A stretch of 64,000 nucleotides of DNA from assembly GCA_023213395.1 (NCBI GenBank), contig CM041465.1:18228001-18292000 (forward strand). Direction: 5' to 3'. Under the pieces are notes generated by a model that had not been told where the DNA came from, did no database searches, and saw only the letters and a program-made list of their open reading frames with translations. The first letter of the stretch is position 1, and every line of letters begins with the position of its first letter. The position numbers and the translations under genes were made by a program. The stretch comes from Cycas panzhihuaensis. Taxonomy: Eukaryota > Cycadophyta. Below are positions 22,528 through 33,735 of the stretch, one piece after another.

Positions 22528-23352
22528 ATGTCTCAATTCCCTATTTTTTATGGCCAAAATTTTGCACAATGGCATAACACTATGAGAAACTATTTTATTA
22601 AACATGATTTGTGGAAATATTTGCAACATGATTATGATATTAACATTAAAGAATATATTTGAAAGGATAACGAAGCATTAGGTTTATTGTTTTGTACTAT
22701 GAATGATGAAATTTTTTCAAAGGTATGTGAGTTAACAACATCTAAGTCTATTTGGGATTTATTAATTTCCATTTATGGGGGAGATACCCTCTATGTATTT
22801 GATGAAAATTTTGATGAGCATGTGAGACAGGTAACAGAACAGGTAGATCATGATGACAAAACCAATAAAGATTCAGATCAAATGCAGGACCACCTTGTTG
22901 CATAAGGATTTGATCCTCCATTTGAGGGGAAGAATGAAGATGAATCTTATGATATCATGAAGAATGAATGTGATGATATGACAAAGAATGAACTTGATGA
23001 TATGATAGTTGTTCAAAGCATAAAGATTACAAAAGTTCAAGTTCAAAGCCTTCTTAATGTTCCAGTTGACAAAGTCAAAATTACAGCTATTCATTTATAT
23101 TTAAATCAAGTTTCATCTACTTATAGTTTTTCCACATCATTACATGATAAAGAGACATATGTAGCTATAAGGGTGAGAAGAGTTGATAAAGATCAAGATC
23201 AGAATTTCAAAGTTTTTTTCAAGTACCAGTTCCATAAGTTCAAGGGAAAGATACAAGAGTTCACGATGACATTAAGGGGGAGAATGTTGGAGTTAAGTGT
23301 CATCACTCCACTCCCACCTTCCAACCAGGATTGTACACCTAACCATCTTTAA
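22528..23352 (+). pseudogene. D gag-like open frame
   Basis: From ATG 22528 (MSQFPIFYGQNFAQWHNTM) one frame of 275 codons runs to 23352 with only two stops, one soon after NIKEYI and TAA at 22903. The N-terminus resembles the copia gag N-terminal domain (Phe-x-Gly-x-Asn-x-x-x-Trp), followed by a UBN2-like SKSIWDLLISIYGGD (22743-22790). The next part is acidic (Asp/Glu/Lys-rich, repeated NECDDM/NELDDM near 22965-23003). The C-terminus runs through the purine tract into the 3' LTR. No zinc knuckle or catalytic domain is present. Its low stop density fits the youth of D. Confidence 0.7.
23272..23284 (+). promoter_or_regulatory. D polypurine tract
   Basis: TTAAGGGGGAGAA directly precedes the TGTTGG start of the 3' LTR. 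Confidence 0.8.
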
Positions 23353-23738
23353 TTTAGACATGTGATGCTCAACATATCAGGGTAAGTTAAAGTAAGTTGA
23401 GTTAGTTTTATTTGAGTTAAGTTAATATTATTTTATTATTATTTTGAATTCAAGGGTTGAGGAGTTTCCCTCCTCCCCCAAACTATAAATATTGAGGGGT
23501 GTGCAACCCTGGTGTCTTGAAACACCACCTCCTTTGAGGATATTTGTCATGCTCTCAACAACAATGGATTGAAGATAATGCTATCATGCTCTCATAGTTC
23601 ATTTGTGTAACATCGATCTTCATTGCTATATTGTTACATAGATTTGTATTGAATATTTAATGCAATACTATTATTTTGAATATATTAGAGTTTATTATAT
23701 CTTTTGCCTTGTTCTCCTTGCAAGTATATTTTCCATCA
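23285..23738 (+). repeat. D 3' LTR
   Basis: 454 bp, TGTTGGAG to CCATCA, same length as the 5' LTR with about two dozen substitutions, mostly transitions. The TATA box is at 23484-23491. Confidence 0.93.
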
Positions 23739-24439
23739 CCAATGCATCACTTGGGTATTTTTGATTCAGTCATGTTTACATGTGCCCAATTATAAAAGCT
23801 TACTTGGAAGTCTTCAATCTAGTAGAACATTGAAGACACTCAACTTCGAAGCACTTACCGAGAAGTTCATAGAATTTGATAAGACCTTTGATACAAACTT
23901 TGTAGCCTCTGACTCTCTTCCAGATGCAGCCTTTAAGGTAGAAGAAGAAGTTTGCTATATAAAGAATCAAGGTCCCTCTAGTGGAAGAGGAAATAACCGA
24001 GTAAGAGGAAGAGGAAGAAATATGGGAAATCATCCACAAGGTCAATCAAACCCTTAATCACAACCTCAGCAGTCTCAAGGCCAAGGGCCACCTCAACAAA
24101 GAGCAAGACAGTTAGGCCAAACTAGTACCTCTTCAGTGACTGGTAATCAAACTATTATGTATGATTGGTGTAACCATAAAGGACACTTAGCAAAAAATTA
24201 CAGAACTGTCACTTATAAGTTGGCAAAGTTCCAACCAAAACATGGAGCTCACAATGTTGAAGAAACTTGTGAAGAATCCTTTAGTGGCGAAGGTTTTATA
24301 TAAGCACACATTCAAAGAATTGAGGGATCTTCAGCATCAAATGCCATTGACCAACCAAAGAGATACTTTGAAGCTTGGTGTGGATATATCACTTGTGAAT
24401 TCCCTTGACCAATGCCAAGCCCTGTTGGAATTGCCAATA

Positions 24440-25790
24440 GTGTGGCTTTAATTGATGGATAGTGGATCGTGGACATAGGAGCAACTTAACATATGATGTG
24501 CAATCACAATCTATATCAAATATTTGACTCAAATATTCAAGGAGTTATTCACATGGATGATAAATCACAACAACCTATTGAAAGAATTAGCAACATTCAC
24601 CTAAAACTCCTAGGCTTAGAAGATTTTACATTGCTTGATGTCTTATACATACCCAATCTTAAACAAAACCTACTCTCGTTATCCATACTTATTTCTCATG
24701 GATTTGATGTGAGTGTAACCACAAATAACGAGCCTCTCCATGTCATTCACCCTCAAACTAATCAGGTGGTTTTGACTGGACATCTCTTTGGAAAACTCTT
24801 TTGGCTGAATGTCTCTCCATCTTCTGAAACCTATTGTGCCCAAAGCCCTTATACCGATGAAGAATTTATATTTAATTCCATCTTGACCTATCAAACGTTG
24901 TCACTAGAAGCTCTTTGGCATGCTCACATGGGCCATTTTCACATTGATAGACTTAGAGATCTTTCTAACACTCTTCCAAACCTTCCAAAGTTTTCCTCTA
25001 AGCCCTTTAAATGTGAAGCTTGTATCATTGCCAAATCTCATCAATAACCCTTTCCCAAAAGTCAGTGGAAATCGAGCCATCCATTACAATTGGTACACTC
25101 TAATTTATGCGGCCCAATGCCTATTCCTTTACTGAAGGGCAAGCTATATTACATCTCTTTTATTGATGATTTCACTAGAAAAGTATAGGTAGCTTTTCTA
25201 CACAAGAATGATGAAGCATTCCGTATATTCAAGGAATTCAAAGCCCTCACTGAAAAAGAATCAGGTTATCAACTCAAATGTCTTTGAACTGATAATGGTG
25301 GCGAATATACCTCACATGAGTTTGAAAGCTACCTTCGATATAATGGCATCAAGTATTAAATAACAATAGCAAGTATCCTATAGCAAAATGGAGTTGTTGA
25401 GTGCATGGACATGATAATCATGAACATGGCTTGTGTTATGTTAATATACAAAAATGTACCTGCCTATCTATGGGCTGAAGTAATCTAGACAACTGTTTAT
25501 TGTATCAATGCTATTAGCCCATCAAAGGAAGTACAATCACCTAATGAAAAGTGGTCAAGACAAGCCCCCATTGTTTACTACTTTAAAATATTTAGCTCTA
25601 CATGCTATGCCTACATTCTGAATGCAGATCAAAATAAACTTCAGCCAAGGGCACTTAAAGGCATATTTGTTGGATACCCTATGGATAAGAAAAGGTATAA
25701 GGTCTTTATACCTTCACAACAAAAAATCATCGTTACCAAAGATGTCGTTTTTGTGAAGACAGAGGATTAGTTACTTAAACTAGACTCTGA
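24440..25790 (+). pseudogene. C-b copia protease and integrase relic
   Basis: The protease reads WIVDIGAT at ~24463-24487 (family Asp-Ser-Gly, Ser changed to Ile). The pre-integrase part has LDVLYIPNLKQNLLSL (24635-24685), then the zinc domain with LWHAHMGHFHIDRL (24914-24955) and FKCEACIIAKSH (25008-25043). In the core the first Asp is changed (LVHSNLCGPMP, 25090), the second is kept (TDNGGEYTSHEF, 25288-25325) and the Glu is kept (QNGVVECM, near 25384). The C-terminal part (LKGIFVGYPMDKKRYKVF, 25650-25705) ends before a frame with stops. TAA/TAG codons inactivate it. Confidence 0.9.
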
Positions 25791-26329
25791 AGTACCCTCA
25801 CACTGCTATAATAATGTTATCAAGTATAATGTTTAGATTCTAAAATTTGGTGGGGGGGGTCAGGCATAAATTACTCCAAATATTGTAAGTTGACAATAGA
25901 GCCTTAGAGGATACAAGTTGTAACTTTGAACCGATGAGTGCATATCTAGCACCATCTTTTAAAGATAACAGAGTTGAAAAAGGCAAATCCATTATAGAAG
26001 AACCATTCTCTCCACCTTCAGTTGATAAAGGAAAAATAGTGGTAGAAGGACCATCTTCCTCAGGCACATCAACATCCTCCTCACGAAATAATCATTTTAA
26101 TGAATATAAAAAGAACCAAGAAGTTGGGGAAATGAGGACATCATTCCTAACTTGAGGATCTTGAGAAGCCCACCAGCTCAATAAGGACATACGACCAGAT
26201 GGGATAGGTAAAACTAGCACTCGAAGTGCCCATAAAGTAAGGATGTAGGAATCATTATATATTAAGCTTGAACCAGCATAACTACACCTTACTCTTAATG
26301 AAGATCCCTTAATGTACCAATAAGCTGTA

Positions 26330-27845
26330 AAGTATATAACTTGGAGAAATGCCATAAATGAAGAGTACCAATCTCTTATCAAGAACGGTACATGGGAGCT
26401 TGTTGATCTACCACTTGGCAGAAAGGTAGTTTAAAATAAATGGGTATTCAAAAATAAATATAGATCAGATGACACCCTTGAAAAACACAAGACGAGACAG
26501 GTAGCTAAAGGATTTACACAAAGGGAAAGCATCAACTACACTGAAGTCTTCACACCTACAACCAAGTGGCCTATAATTAGAACTCTTGTGGCCTTGGCTG
26601 CTCAATAGGATTAGAAAATCCACCAACTCAATATTAAGATCGTGTTTCTCAATGGAGATCTTGAAGAAGAAATTTACATGGCTCAACCAGAAGGATATGA
26701 GATTGAAGGTCAAGAATATAAAGTCTACAGGCTGAGAAAGTCCTTGTACGGCCTTAAACAAGACCCTTGTGCTTGGTTTTCCAAGTTGTTTGAAAGAATG
26801 TGATAACTTAGATACAAGGTTTGCGACTACTAAGATATTGATGTAATGTTGTTTATCAAGCACCATAAGGATAAAGTCACTTATCTCATAATCTTTGTGG
26901 ATGACATGCTAGTAACGGGTAATAGTAAACAGGTAATAAGCCAGCTGAAAAAGGACTTTAGCAAAACGTTCAAATTGTCTGACCTCGGTTTGATGAAATA
27001 TTACTTGGGAATTGAAGTAACACAAAAGAATGGAAACTTTTTTCTCTCAAGAAAAATACATCAATGATCTTATAACCCAGTTTCAGTTAGAAGATACTCA
27101 ACTAGTGATGTTACCTATCGACCTTAATACCAAACTCTCAGCTGAAGGTGACACTAGGGAGACATACATAATACTTTATAGGAAACTTGCAGGTAGTCTC
27201 ATCTACACTACTAATACAAGGCCAAATATTGCACACTCTATCGGTATTCTTGCTTGTTACATGTCAAATCCTAAGCAGAATCATTGGCAAGCAGTAATGC
27301 GAGTGTTGAGATACCTTAAGATGACCAGCAAATATGGTCTATTGTATGAACCTAATTCAGACTTGAAGCTTTCTGTATATACAAACTCAAACTTTGTAGG
27401 AGATAAAGATATAGGAAGATCTACGTCTGGATATGTAACATTTCTTGGAATAACACCAATATCATGGAGATTAAAATGGCAGAAGATAGTTGCAGATTCA
27501 ACTGTCAATGTTGAATACATTACTGCTTTTGAGACTAGTAAAGAGGTGATATGACTGAGAAAATTATTGGAAACATTGAATATCACCCAAGCAAGTCCTA
27601 TGAGTCTTCATGTAGATAATCAATCAGTAATTTGCATGGTAAAAAATCATGTATTTCACGATCGTACTAAACATATAAGTACGAAAGTCCACAGGATTAG
27701 AGAACTCATTCATGACGGCATAATTCAAATGGAATACTGCCCCACAACAGATTAAGTGGCCGATATCTTCACCAAACCGCTGCAAAAGGTGAAGTTTAAA
27801 CAGTTCCGAAGGTAGCTTAACCTTAGGGCCTCCATCTTTGACTAA
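26330..27845 (+). pseudogene. C-b copia reverse transcriptase and RNase H relic
   Basis: RT motifs in order: LIKNGTWELVDLP (26373), HKTRQVAKGFTQRESINYTE (26485-26545), QLNIKIVFLNGDLEEEIYMAQPEG (26625-26695, catalytic Asp changed to Ile), YRLRKSLYGLKQ (26728-26762), FVDDMLVTGN (26897-26925, both Asp kept) and SDLGLMKYYLGIEVTQ (26977-27025). A frameshift near 27060 precedes the RNase H part with YRKLAGSLIYTTNTRPNI (27178), RSTSGYVTFLGITPISW (27416-27468), ADSTVNVEYIT (27493) and ADIFTKPLQ (27760). It is the most readable copia pol in the window but has stops and at least one frameshift. Confidence 0.92.
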
Positions 27846-28291
27846 TTCAAGAAGATGGCAACATGATCATCATACTCTATTCTCTTCATGAAAACCCCTT
27901 ATAGGCGCGGAAGAATAAGAGTAAGTTTCTACTCTATCCTCTTGGTGAAAACCCCATGTGGGCATGGAAGGATAAGGGTTGTACTAGTTTTAGAAAATCA
28001 GAACCTGTAAAAACCCAAAAATGGCATAGGGGATGACCAATCGGTATATGGAGACTTAGCATATTAAGCTGCATATTTAAGCTGCTTGGCTATCAAGCTA
28101 TATCAAAGAGCCACCTTAGCCATTTTGATTTATAAAAGGGGCTATAGATCTTAGAAAGTTCATAGGTTTTTATTCCCCATGAGGGTTTTTCCACAAAAGT
28201 GCCATTTAGAATTTCTATGTAATAATATGGCTCAAATGAAGACCTCATAGAATAGATTTTCTCAAAATGACCTTCCACCATTAAGGGGGGA
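27846..28291 (+). other. C-b 3' untranslated region with 57-bp repeat and purine tract
   Basis: A unit beginning ACTCTAT(T/C)CTCTT and containing GTGAAAACCCC occurs at 27874 and again at 27931. The rest is unremarkable. The purine tract AAGGGGGGA lies at 28283-28291. Confidence 0.7.
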
Positions 28292-28292
28292 T

Positions 28293-28680
28293 TGGAAGAG
28301 GTTAATGTATCAAGTTCATTTGTGTAGATTAATTATGTGACCTTAAAATATATTGTTAGCATTAGTCTCTTAATGAAATATACTTTATGTACATTTAGAT
28401 GTAATTTTGAGTTTATGTCATTAGGTGGAAAAATCCTAAGCCTAATGCTCACCTTCAATAATAAAAGGCAAAATCTCAAAGAGGGAGTCATTATTCATTC
28501 TCACCTCCAAGCTTGCTCTCATATCTTGTTTCATCTTCTTTTTCATTCTCCATTGCCATTGTGTGTATGTGAGTGATTTATCTCTTAGATTCATCCTTCC
28601 TTCAATTTCATCTCTTTTTCATTCTCCATTACCATTATATACATGTAAGTGATTTATTCCCTAGATCCATCCTTCCTTCA
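28293..28680 (+). repeat. C LTR shared by C-b (3') and C-c (5')
   Basis: 388 bp, TGGAAGAGG to CCTTCCTTCA. On its left is the C-b purine tract, on its right a primer site (TGGTATTAGAAC, 28683) and the C-c leader, so one LTR serves two tandem interiors. It contains an internal ~65-bp imperfect duplication (TTCATTCTCCATTGCCATTGT.. / TTCATTCTCCATTACCATTAT..). Confidence 0.88.
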
Positions 28681-31600
28681 TGTGGTATTAGAACTAGAAG
28701 AGGATCAATTCACTCCATTCCACTTTCATAGAGTCATTTTGCCTATCCTTCACCTTTAATATAAAGTATTGAAATTTCACTCATTATTTTTAAAATTTTG
28801 AGAGTTTTTTTTATCATGCAAATCTTATATTTTATTTATAAGTTAGATAGAAGAAGGCTTCTTGGCTTTAGGCTCCTGAAAAAAATTAATTTTTTATCAA
28901 TCTTTATAGCTAATTTTAAATTTTACTAAGACAAATTCTATTGATTTTTCATCATAAATAAATTCTTAGTTATAAAATATATGTTATAAAGTTATATGAT
29001 AAATTTTTAGCTACTTGTAAGTGGCAGAAATAAGCCTAAATAATTCAGAAAAAATTTGTTTATCCCTATGAGAGGTGAAAATAAAAAGTTATTAATTTTA
29101 GCTAAAAATTTACAAGGAGGGATGCCCAAGTAAGGTAAATATTTTTGTCTTTTGTACTATATCTAAATTCTACCTTAATCAATCTCAAAAAGTAGAAGTT
29201 TAGTCAACTCTAATCTAACTATTTTTTTAAGAAAATTTCTTAAAATTTTTAATGCATGTCAAAATTTCTTAAGGGCTTTAATAGATCTAGCCTCTAAGAA
29301 TCCAATAAATCAAGTTTTATTAGATTTGATACACTAGAGAAAAATATTTCTTTAAAATTTAGATTTCTACCAAGGAAAGTCTCATAGGAGTTTTAACGAG
29401 GTTTGGGTTGTTTCTCCTCATTTTCATAAGTTACACTAGAAATCTTTTTGACTCATCATAATGAGATCTATCATCTAGGAGAGTGAAGTTTCAAGTTGAA
29501 ATATTTCAACCATTTTGTATAGTTGCATGGCCATATAGAAGTTTCTGATAGAAATTTTAGATTCCTCTTACTTTTCCTAATACTTTCTCTCTTGGTCAAA
29601 ATTTAAGTTTAGAAGTAAATTTTTAAATATTTTACTTTTTACCTTTTCTTAACATAAAAAATAAGGGGTTTTTCAAATAGTAAAAGTAAAAAACCTTATT
29701 ATAATAGTAAAACATCTAGATCATAGTAAAATCTAATGTTTATACTTAACATCTTTATATATTTATTCATGTGCATGCACATTGATAGACAAAAGCATAA
29801 AAGCAAGCATCAACATATTAGCAATTTATTTCAACAACATAAATGCAACCATATTTTTATATTCCCTAAAATAAACCTATTACATTCAATTTATACTGCC
29901 AATTCTTGACTTATGCGCACACTCGTCTTGGTTGAAATAGACTACGGTTGGTCAAAGTCTAGTCCTTAAGGAAGGTGTAAGTTTCATACTAGGTCAAGTC
30001 TTAACCAGAATAATAATGGAATGATATGTTAGATATACCTAAGAGATCCCTTTAAGAATTATCCTGATAACTAGCCAAGACAACTAAAACCTTAATGCAA
30101 TATTAAAATCAACCTAGTCTAATATCCATCATGGCCTTAAGATACACATGTACCATTTGACTCTTTAGAGGAGGTATATAGCTATTCACTGGTGAATTGG
30201 GTAAGGATTGGGAGTACTTGGGCTCTACTATGACTTTGATTTCATTACTAAGTATAGGTGTAAGTATTACAAGTGAAGGCCCTAATCATATACTAGAAGC
30301 CTTAGGCATTAAAAACTCACCTACATTTAGACATAAGTTAGAGGTTAGTGGTATGACACATCACCACTCTTTGTCAGCTCTACATTATGGCTCATTCTTA
30401 CATTATTGCTTATACTTAGTCTTCATAGTTATTGAAAAATACTTAATCATTACTTACCTTCTCATCTTAGTATTTATTTTTATATCCCTATTGTGTCAGG
30501 TGTACTAACCACATGTGTTAGTGGTACATACTTCTATCATCTCTTCTACTTCTTCATCATCACCATGTCATCTTAATTCAAGAAGAATGTCAACTGCATA
30601 TTGAAAGACAAAGAAAATTGAGATTTATGGTACACTAGAGTTAAAAATAATAGAAAGTATGAAGGCCTTTAGAGATCCCACTTGCAGCCCACACCCATCA
30701 TACTTGTAATAACTACAACACCTACTTCTAATAGAACTGCTCCAATAGCTCCTATGGATATTGCAATCAAACTATAATGGGAGATAGATGATGAAAAGAT
30801 TCGTGTAGGAATTCTATTGGTTACTAATCACTCCTTACATGACTTAATCAATGAAGAGCAACATGATATAGCTTGGAAGGTCCTTGAAGTTCTAAAGAAG
30901 AACTTTGATACCAAGTCAGACTTAGAATTTGTTCATTTTGTTATGAAAATAAACAAATTAAACATGTGGAAGGGATGAGCTTATAGGATAGTAAATCTCC
31001 TTCGACTAATAAAACAAGTAATTGAAAAAGAATTTAAGACCTAATATATCACTTGGGCATTCTTAATTTAATCATATCTACATGTCCCTGATTATAAAAA
31101 CTTGCTTAGAAGTCTTTAATATAGTGGAATATTGAAGACACTCAATCTTAAAATACTTGTCGAGTAGTTCATAAAATTTGATAAGACTTTTGATACTGAC
31201 TTTGTAGTCTCTAACTCTCTTCTAAATATAGCCTTTAAGGTGGAAGAAGAAGCTTTCTACATAAAAAATCAAGGTCCCTCTCATGGCAAAGGAAATAATC
31301 AAGTAAGAGGAAGAAGAAAAAACATGGGAAATCAACCACAAGGTCAACCAAACCCTTAGTCACAACCTTAATAGTCTTAAGGCCAAAGGCCACCTTAATA
31401 AAAAGTAAGATAGTTAGGTCAAACTAGTACCCCTTTACGGGCTGGCAATCAAACTATTATGTATGATCAGTGTAACTATAAAGGACACTTTACAAAAGAC
31501 TATAGAACTACCACTTATAAGTTGGCCAAGTTCCAACCAAAACATAGAGCTCATAATGTTCAAGAAACTTATGAAGAATCATTTAGTAGTGTAGGTTTCA

Positions 31601-32669
31601 TATAAGTACACTTTCAAAGAATTGAGGGATCTTCAATATCAAATGGCATTAACCAACCACAGAGATATTTTAAAGCTCGATGTGGATATATCACTTGTAA
31701 ATTCCATTTACCAATGCTAAGCCCTATTAGAATTACAAATAGTGTTGCTTCAATCGATGGACAGTCAATTATGGGCATGGGAGTAACTCAATATATGATG
31801 TGTAATCGTTGTCTATATCAAACATTTGACTCAAATATTCTAGGATTTGTTCACATGGCTGACAAATCACAATAACCTGTTGAAGGAATTGGTAATATTC
31901 ACTTAAAACTCTCAATATTAAGAGATTTTACATTGCTTGATGTCTTATACATAACCAATCTCAAATAAAACCTTCTCTCCTTATCCACACTTATCTCTTA
32001 TAGATTTAATCTAAGTGTAGCCATAAATGACTAGACTCTCTAGGTCATTCACCCTCTCACTAGCAAACTCTTTCGACTGAATGACACTCCATCTTTTAAA
32101 TCCCATTGGACCCAAAGTCCCTGTGTCAATGAAGAATTTATATTTAACACCATCCTAACCCACCCAATGTTGTCACCAGAAGCTCTTTGTCATGCTCGCA
32201 TGGACCATGTTCACATTAATAGACTTAGAGATCTTTATAACACTCTTCTAAGTCTTCCAAAGTTCTCCTCCATACCCTTCAAATATGAAGCTTGTATAGT
32301 TTCCAAATCTCATTAATAACCTTTCCCAAAATTCAGTAGAAATCAAGCCATCCATTATAATTAGTACACTCTAATCTGTACAGACCAATACCCATTCCTT
32401 CACTGAAGGACAAGTTATATTATATCTCTTTCATTGATGATTTCACTAGGAAAGTATGGGTAGATTTTCTACACAAGAAAGATGAAGTCTTCTATGTATT
32501 CAAAGAATTCAAAGCCTACACTAAAAAAGAGTCAAGTTATCAACTCAAATGTCTTTTAACTGATAATGGTGGTAAATATACCTCACATGAGTTTGAAAGC
32601 TACCTTCGAGACAATGGCATCAAACATCTAATAATAATAGTAGGTACCCCACAATAAAATAGAGTTTCT
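28681..32669 (+). mobile_element. Truncated copia element C-c, tandem to C-b
   Basis: Leader, gag, protease and the first part of integrase match C-b in order. The element stops at about 32669 inside the integrase core, after ESYLRDNGIKH and a Thr-Pro-Gln motif, where a minus-oriented LTR fragment begins. RT, RNase H and the 3' LTR are missing. Confidence 0.9.
30565..32669 (+). pseudogene. C-c copia gag-protease-integrase relic
   Basis: The ATG at 30565 aligns with 17532 of C-b. Gag (AWKVLEVLKKNFDTKSD, 30870-30920) is uninterrupted here, showing the pre-insertion site of D (GACCTAATATATCACTTGGG, 31038-31057). A zinc knuckle near 31460-31500 reads QCNYKGHFTKDY. The pre-integrase part (LDVLYITNLK, 31940) and zinc domain (LCHARMDHVHINRL, 32189) follow. 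The core has TDNGGKYTSHEFESYL (32560-32610) and stops after VGTPQ. Stops are more frequent than in C-b and the protease reads IMGMGV without the Asp. Confidence 0.88.
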
Positions 32670-32763
32670 AAAACATATTTCACTAAGAGACTAATGCTAA
32701 CAACATATCCTAAGGTCACTTAATTAATATATATAAATGACCTTGATACATTAACCTTTTTCA
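32670..32763 (-). repeat. Minus-oriented C LTR fragment, right outer end
   Basis: 94 bp equal to the first ~94 bp of the C LTR in reverse (TGAAAAAGGTTAATG.. to ..GTGAAATATGTTTT on the minus strand). It ends exactly at the target repeat GTGGT. It joins the plus-oriented C-c integrase without intervening interior. Confidence 0.85.
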
Positions 32764-33570
32764 GTGGTAAGATGGGACAAGAAGGGAGAGGAGAGGCATT
32801 GATGAACAGAGAAGAAGAAGGGAATTAATAGGTGCTTGAAAGAGTAGGTGGAGCACCAAGTGGAGGTAGAGGAGGCTCTATATAGAGCATGGCGTTAGGC
32901 TCAACATATGAGCAAAGGAGAGGAGGAAGCAAGAGTAGAGTATGAGAGGGGGAGCCTACCTAAGAGGCTCCCCAAGATCCTTAGGGAGAGGGAGTCTCAC
33001 AGCCTAAGAAGGAGATGATAGTAGAACCAACAATATGAGTTGAGTTAGTAGGTATATTAGTTAGTTGATTTTAAATGCATTTAGTTATTATGTTTCTTTT
33101 GATTATTTACCTTCTACTCAAGGGATTGATCACGATTTATATGTTTTCTATGGATAGATGATGAAAGCATGACCCTGGTAAAGGTGAAAAGGATACTAAA
33201 CTTGATATTCCTTTATATACTTACATCAGAGGAGGTTCTAGCATGGAACATAGTAGATCATTTACTCTTGGGACATTGTATTGACTATTTTAGTCATACA
33301 CTTCAAGCTTAAGACATGTTCATAGATACAGGGGTAGAGTTAAAACTATGGGAATCAGAGCTCAAGGAAACTAAAGATGAGAGATGTCATTTATACCGAA
33401 TAACATTGGAATAGGTAGGAGTGCAATCTACTCTATCAACGAGTACTATGATATAGTAGGGACAATATCTTCTACCATGTAGGAAGTATATATATGGATG
33501 GACTCTAGACAGAGGAGAGAGAATAGAGCCAGGAACACAAGAGAGATCTCATCAAGGCTCACAAAGATAA

Positions 33571-33703
33571 ATGTATTCTATGTGTATAGAGAGGGATAAA
33601 AGGGAGAAATAAGGCTTTCTTATGAGCCTCAACTATTATCTCATGAGTCATGTGAGTGATGGATGTACTATCTTCTCTTGTGTGTATGTATGTGTGCGTG
33701 TAT

Positions 33704-33735
<32 letters not shown>

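Larger units (their letters stand above)
18004..23738 (+). mobile_element. Non-autonomous copia-like LTR element D
   Basis: Two direct 454-bp LTRs (18004-18457 and 23285-23738) agree at about 95% by eye and are flanked by CTAAT (17999-18003) and CCAAT (23739-23743). The order is primer site, a ~4-kb non-coding leader, a short gag-only frame (22528-23352), a purine tract and the 3' LTR. Protease, integrase and RT are absent and there is no room for them, so D would need enzymes from a partner element. It is inserted in gag of C-b and is the youngest datable insertion here. Confidence 0.92.
17532..24440 (+). pseudogene. C-b copia gag, split by element D
   Basis: Gag of a Ty1/copia element. The ATG at 17532 (MSSQFKQNVNCILKGKENW) opens a UBN2/retrotran_gag type domain: HDTAWKVLEVLKKNFDTKS near 17820-17875, then LRPIKQAIDKDFKT at about 17960-18000. 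Element D interrupts at 18004-23738 with target repeats CTAAT/CCAAT. Gag resumes with ITWVFLIQSCLHVPNYKSLL, a Gly/Arg-rich stretch (23970-24030) and a zinc knuckle (YDWCNHKGHLAKNY, about 24160-24200). The first and last Cys of the knuckle are missing or changed. C-c carries the uninterrupted version (30565 onward), which confirms the split. Stops are frequent. Confidence 0.88.
14802..32763. mobile_element. Composite copia insertion with inverted LTR ends
   Basis: The outer ends are both minus-oriented copia LTR termini: 14802 begins TGAAGGAAG (LTR 3' end reversed) and 32763 ends CCTTTTTCA (LTR 5' end reversed). They are flanked by GTGGC (14797-14801) and GTGGT (32764-32768), a 5-bp target duplication with one C/T change. 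G copy 2 shows the uninterrupted target region (around 49215-49270). Inside, however, the order is: minus LTR, 18 bp of minus interior, plus LTR fragment, plus element C-b (with D nested), plus LTR, truncated plus element C-c, 94-bp minus LTR fragment. It therefore integrated as one rearranged DNA or was rearranged later. Confidence 0.75.
13818..33570 (+). pseudogene. Two-exon gene relic of unknown function, G copy 1 (split by copia composite)
   Basis: Removing the copia insertion with one target repeat (14802-32768) and a 106-bp intron (33052-33157) leaves one reading frame of about 550 codons with no frameshift. It ends at TAA 33568-33570. At least 25 stops interrupt it, nearly all TAG/TAA/TGA where copy 2 or context suggests Gln or Arg. 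Exon 1 holds RLYYELVDYLG (near 13930), KTYKSLQEM (14065) and RGLPLWSDDEVNVVERG (14660-14710). A strongly Arg/Gly-rich stretch follows (14735-14801), then an acidic/basic linker. Exon 2 holds AWNIVDHLLLGHCIDYFSH (33250-33300) and KLWESELKE. The intron begins GTATAT and ends GATAG in phase 1, joining ..VELV to DDESM. I do not recognise the family. The 5' limit is not determined; another exon upstream is possible. It lies antisense to G gag-pol. Confidence 0.7.
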
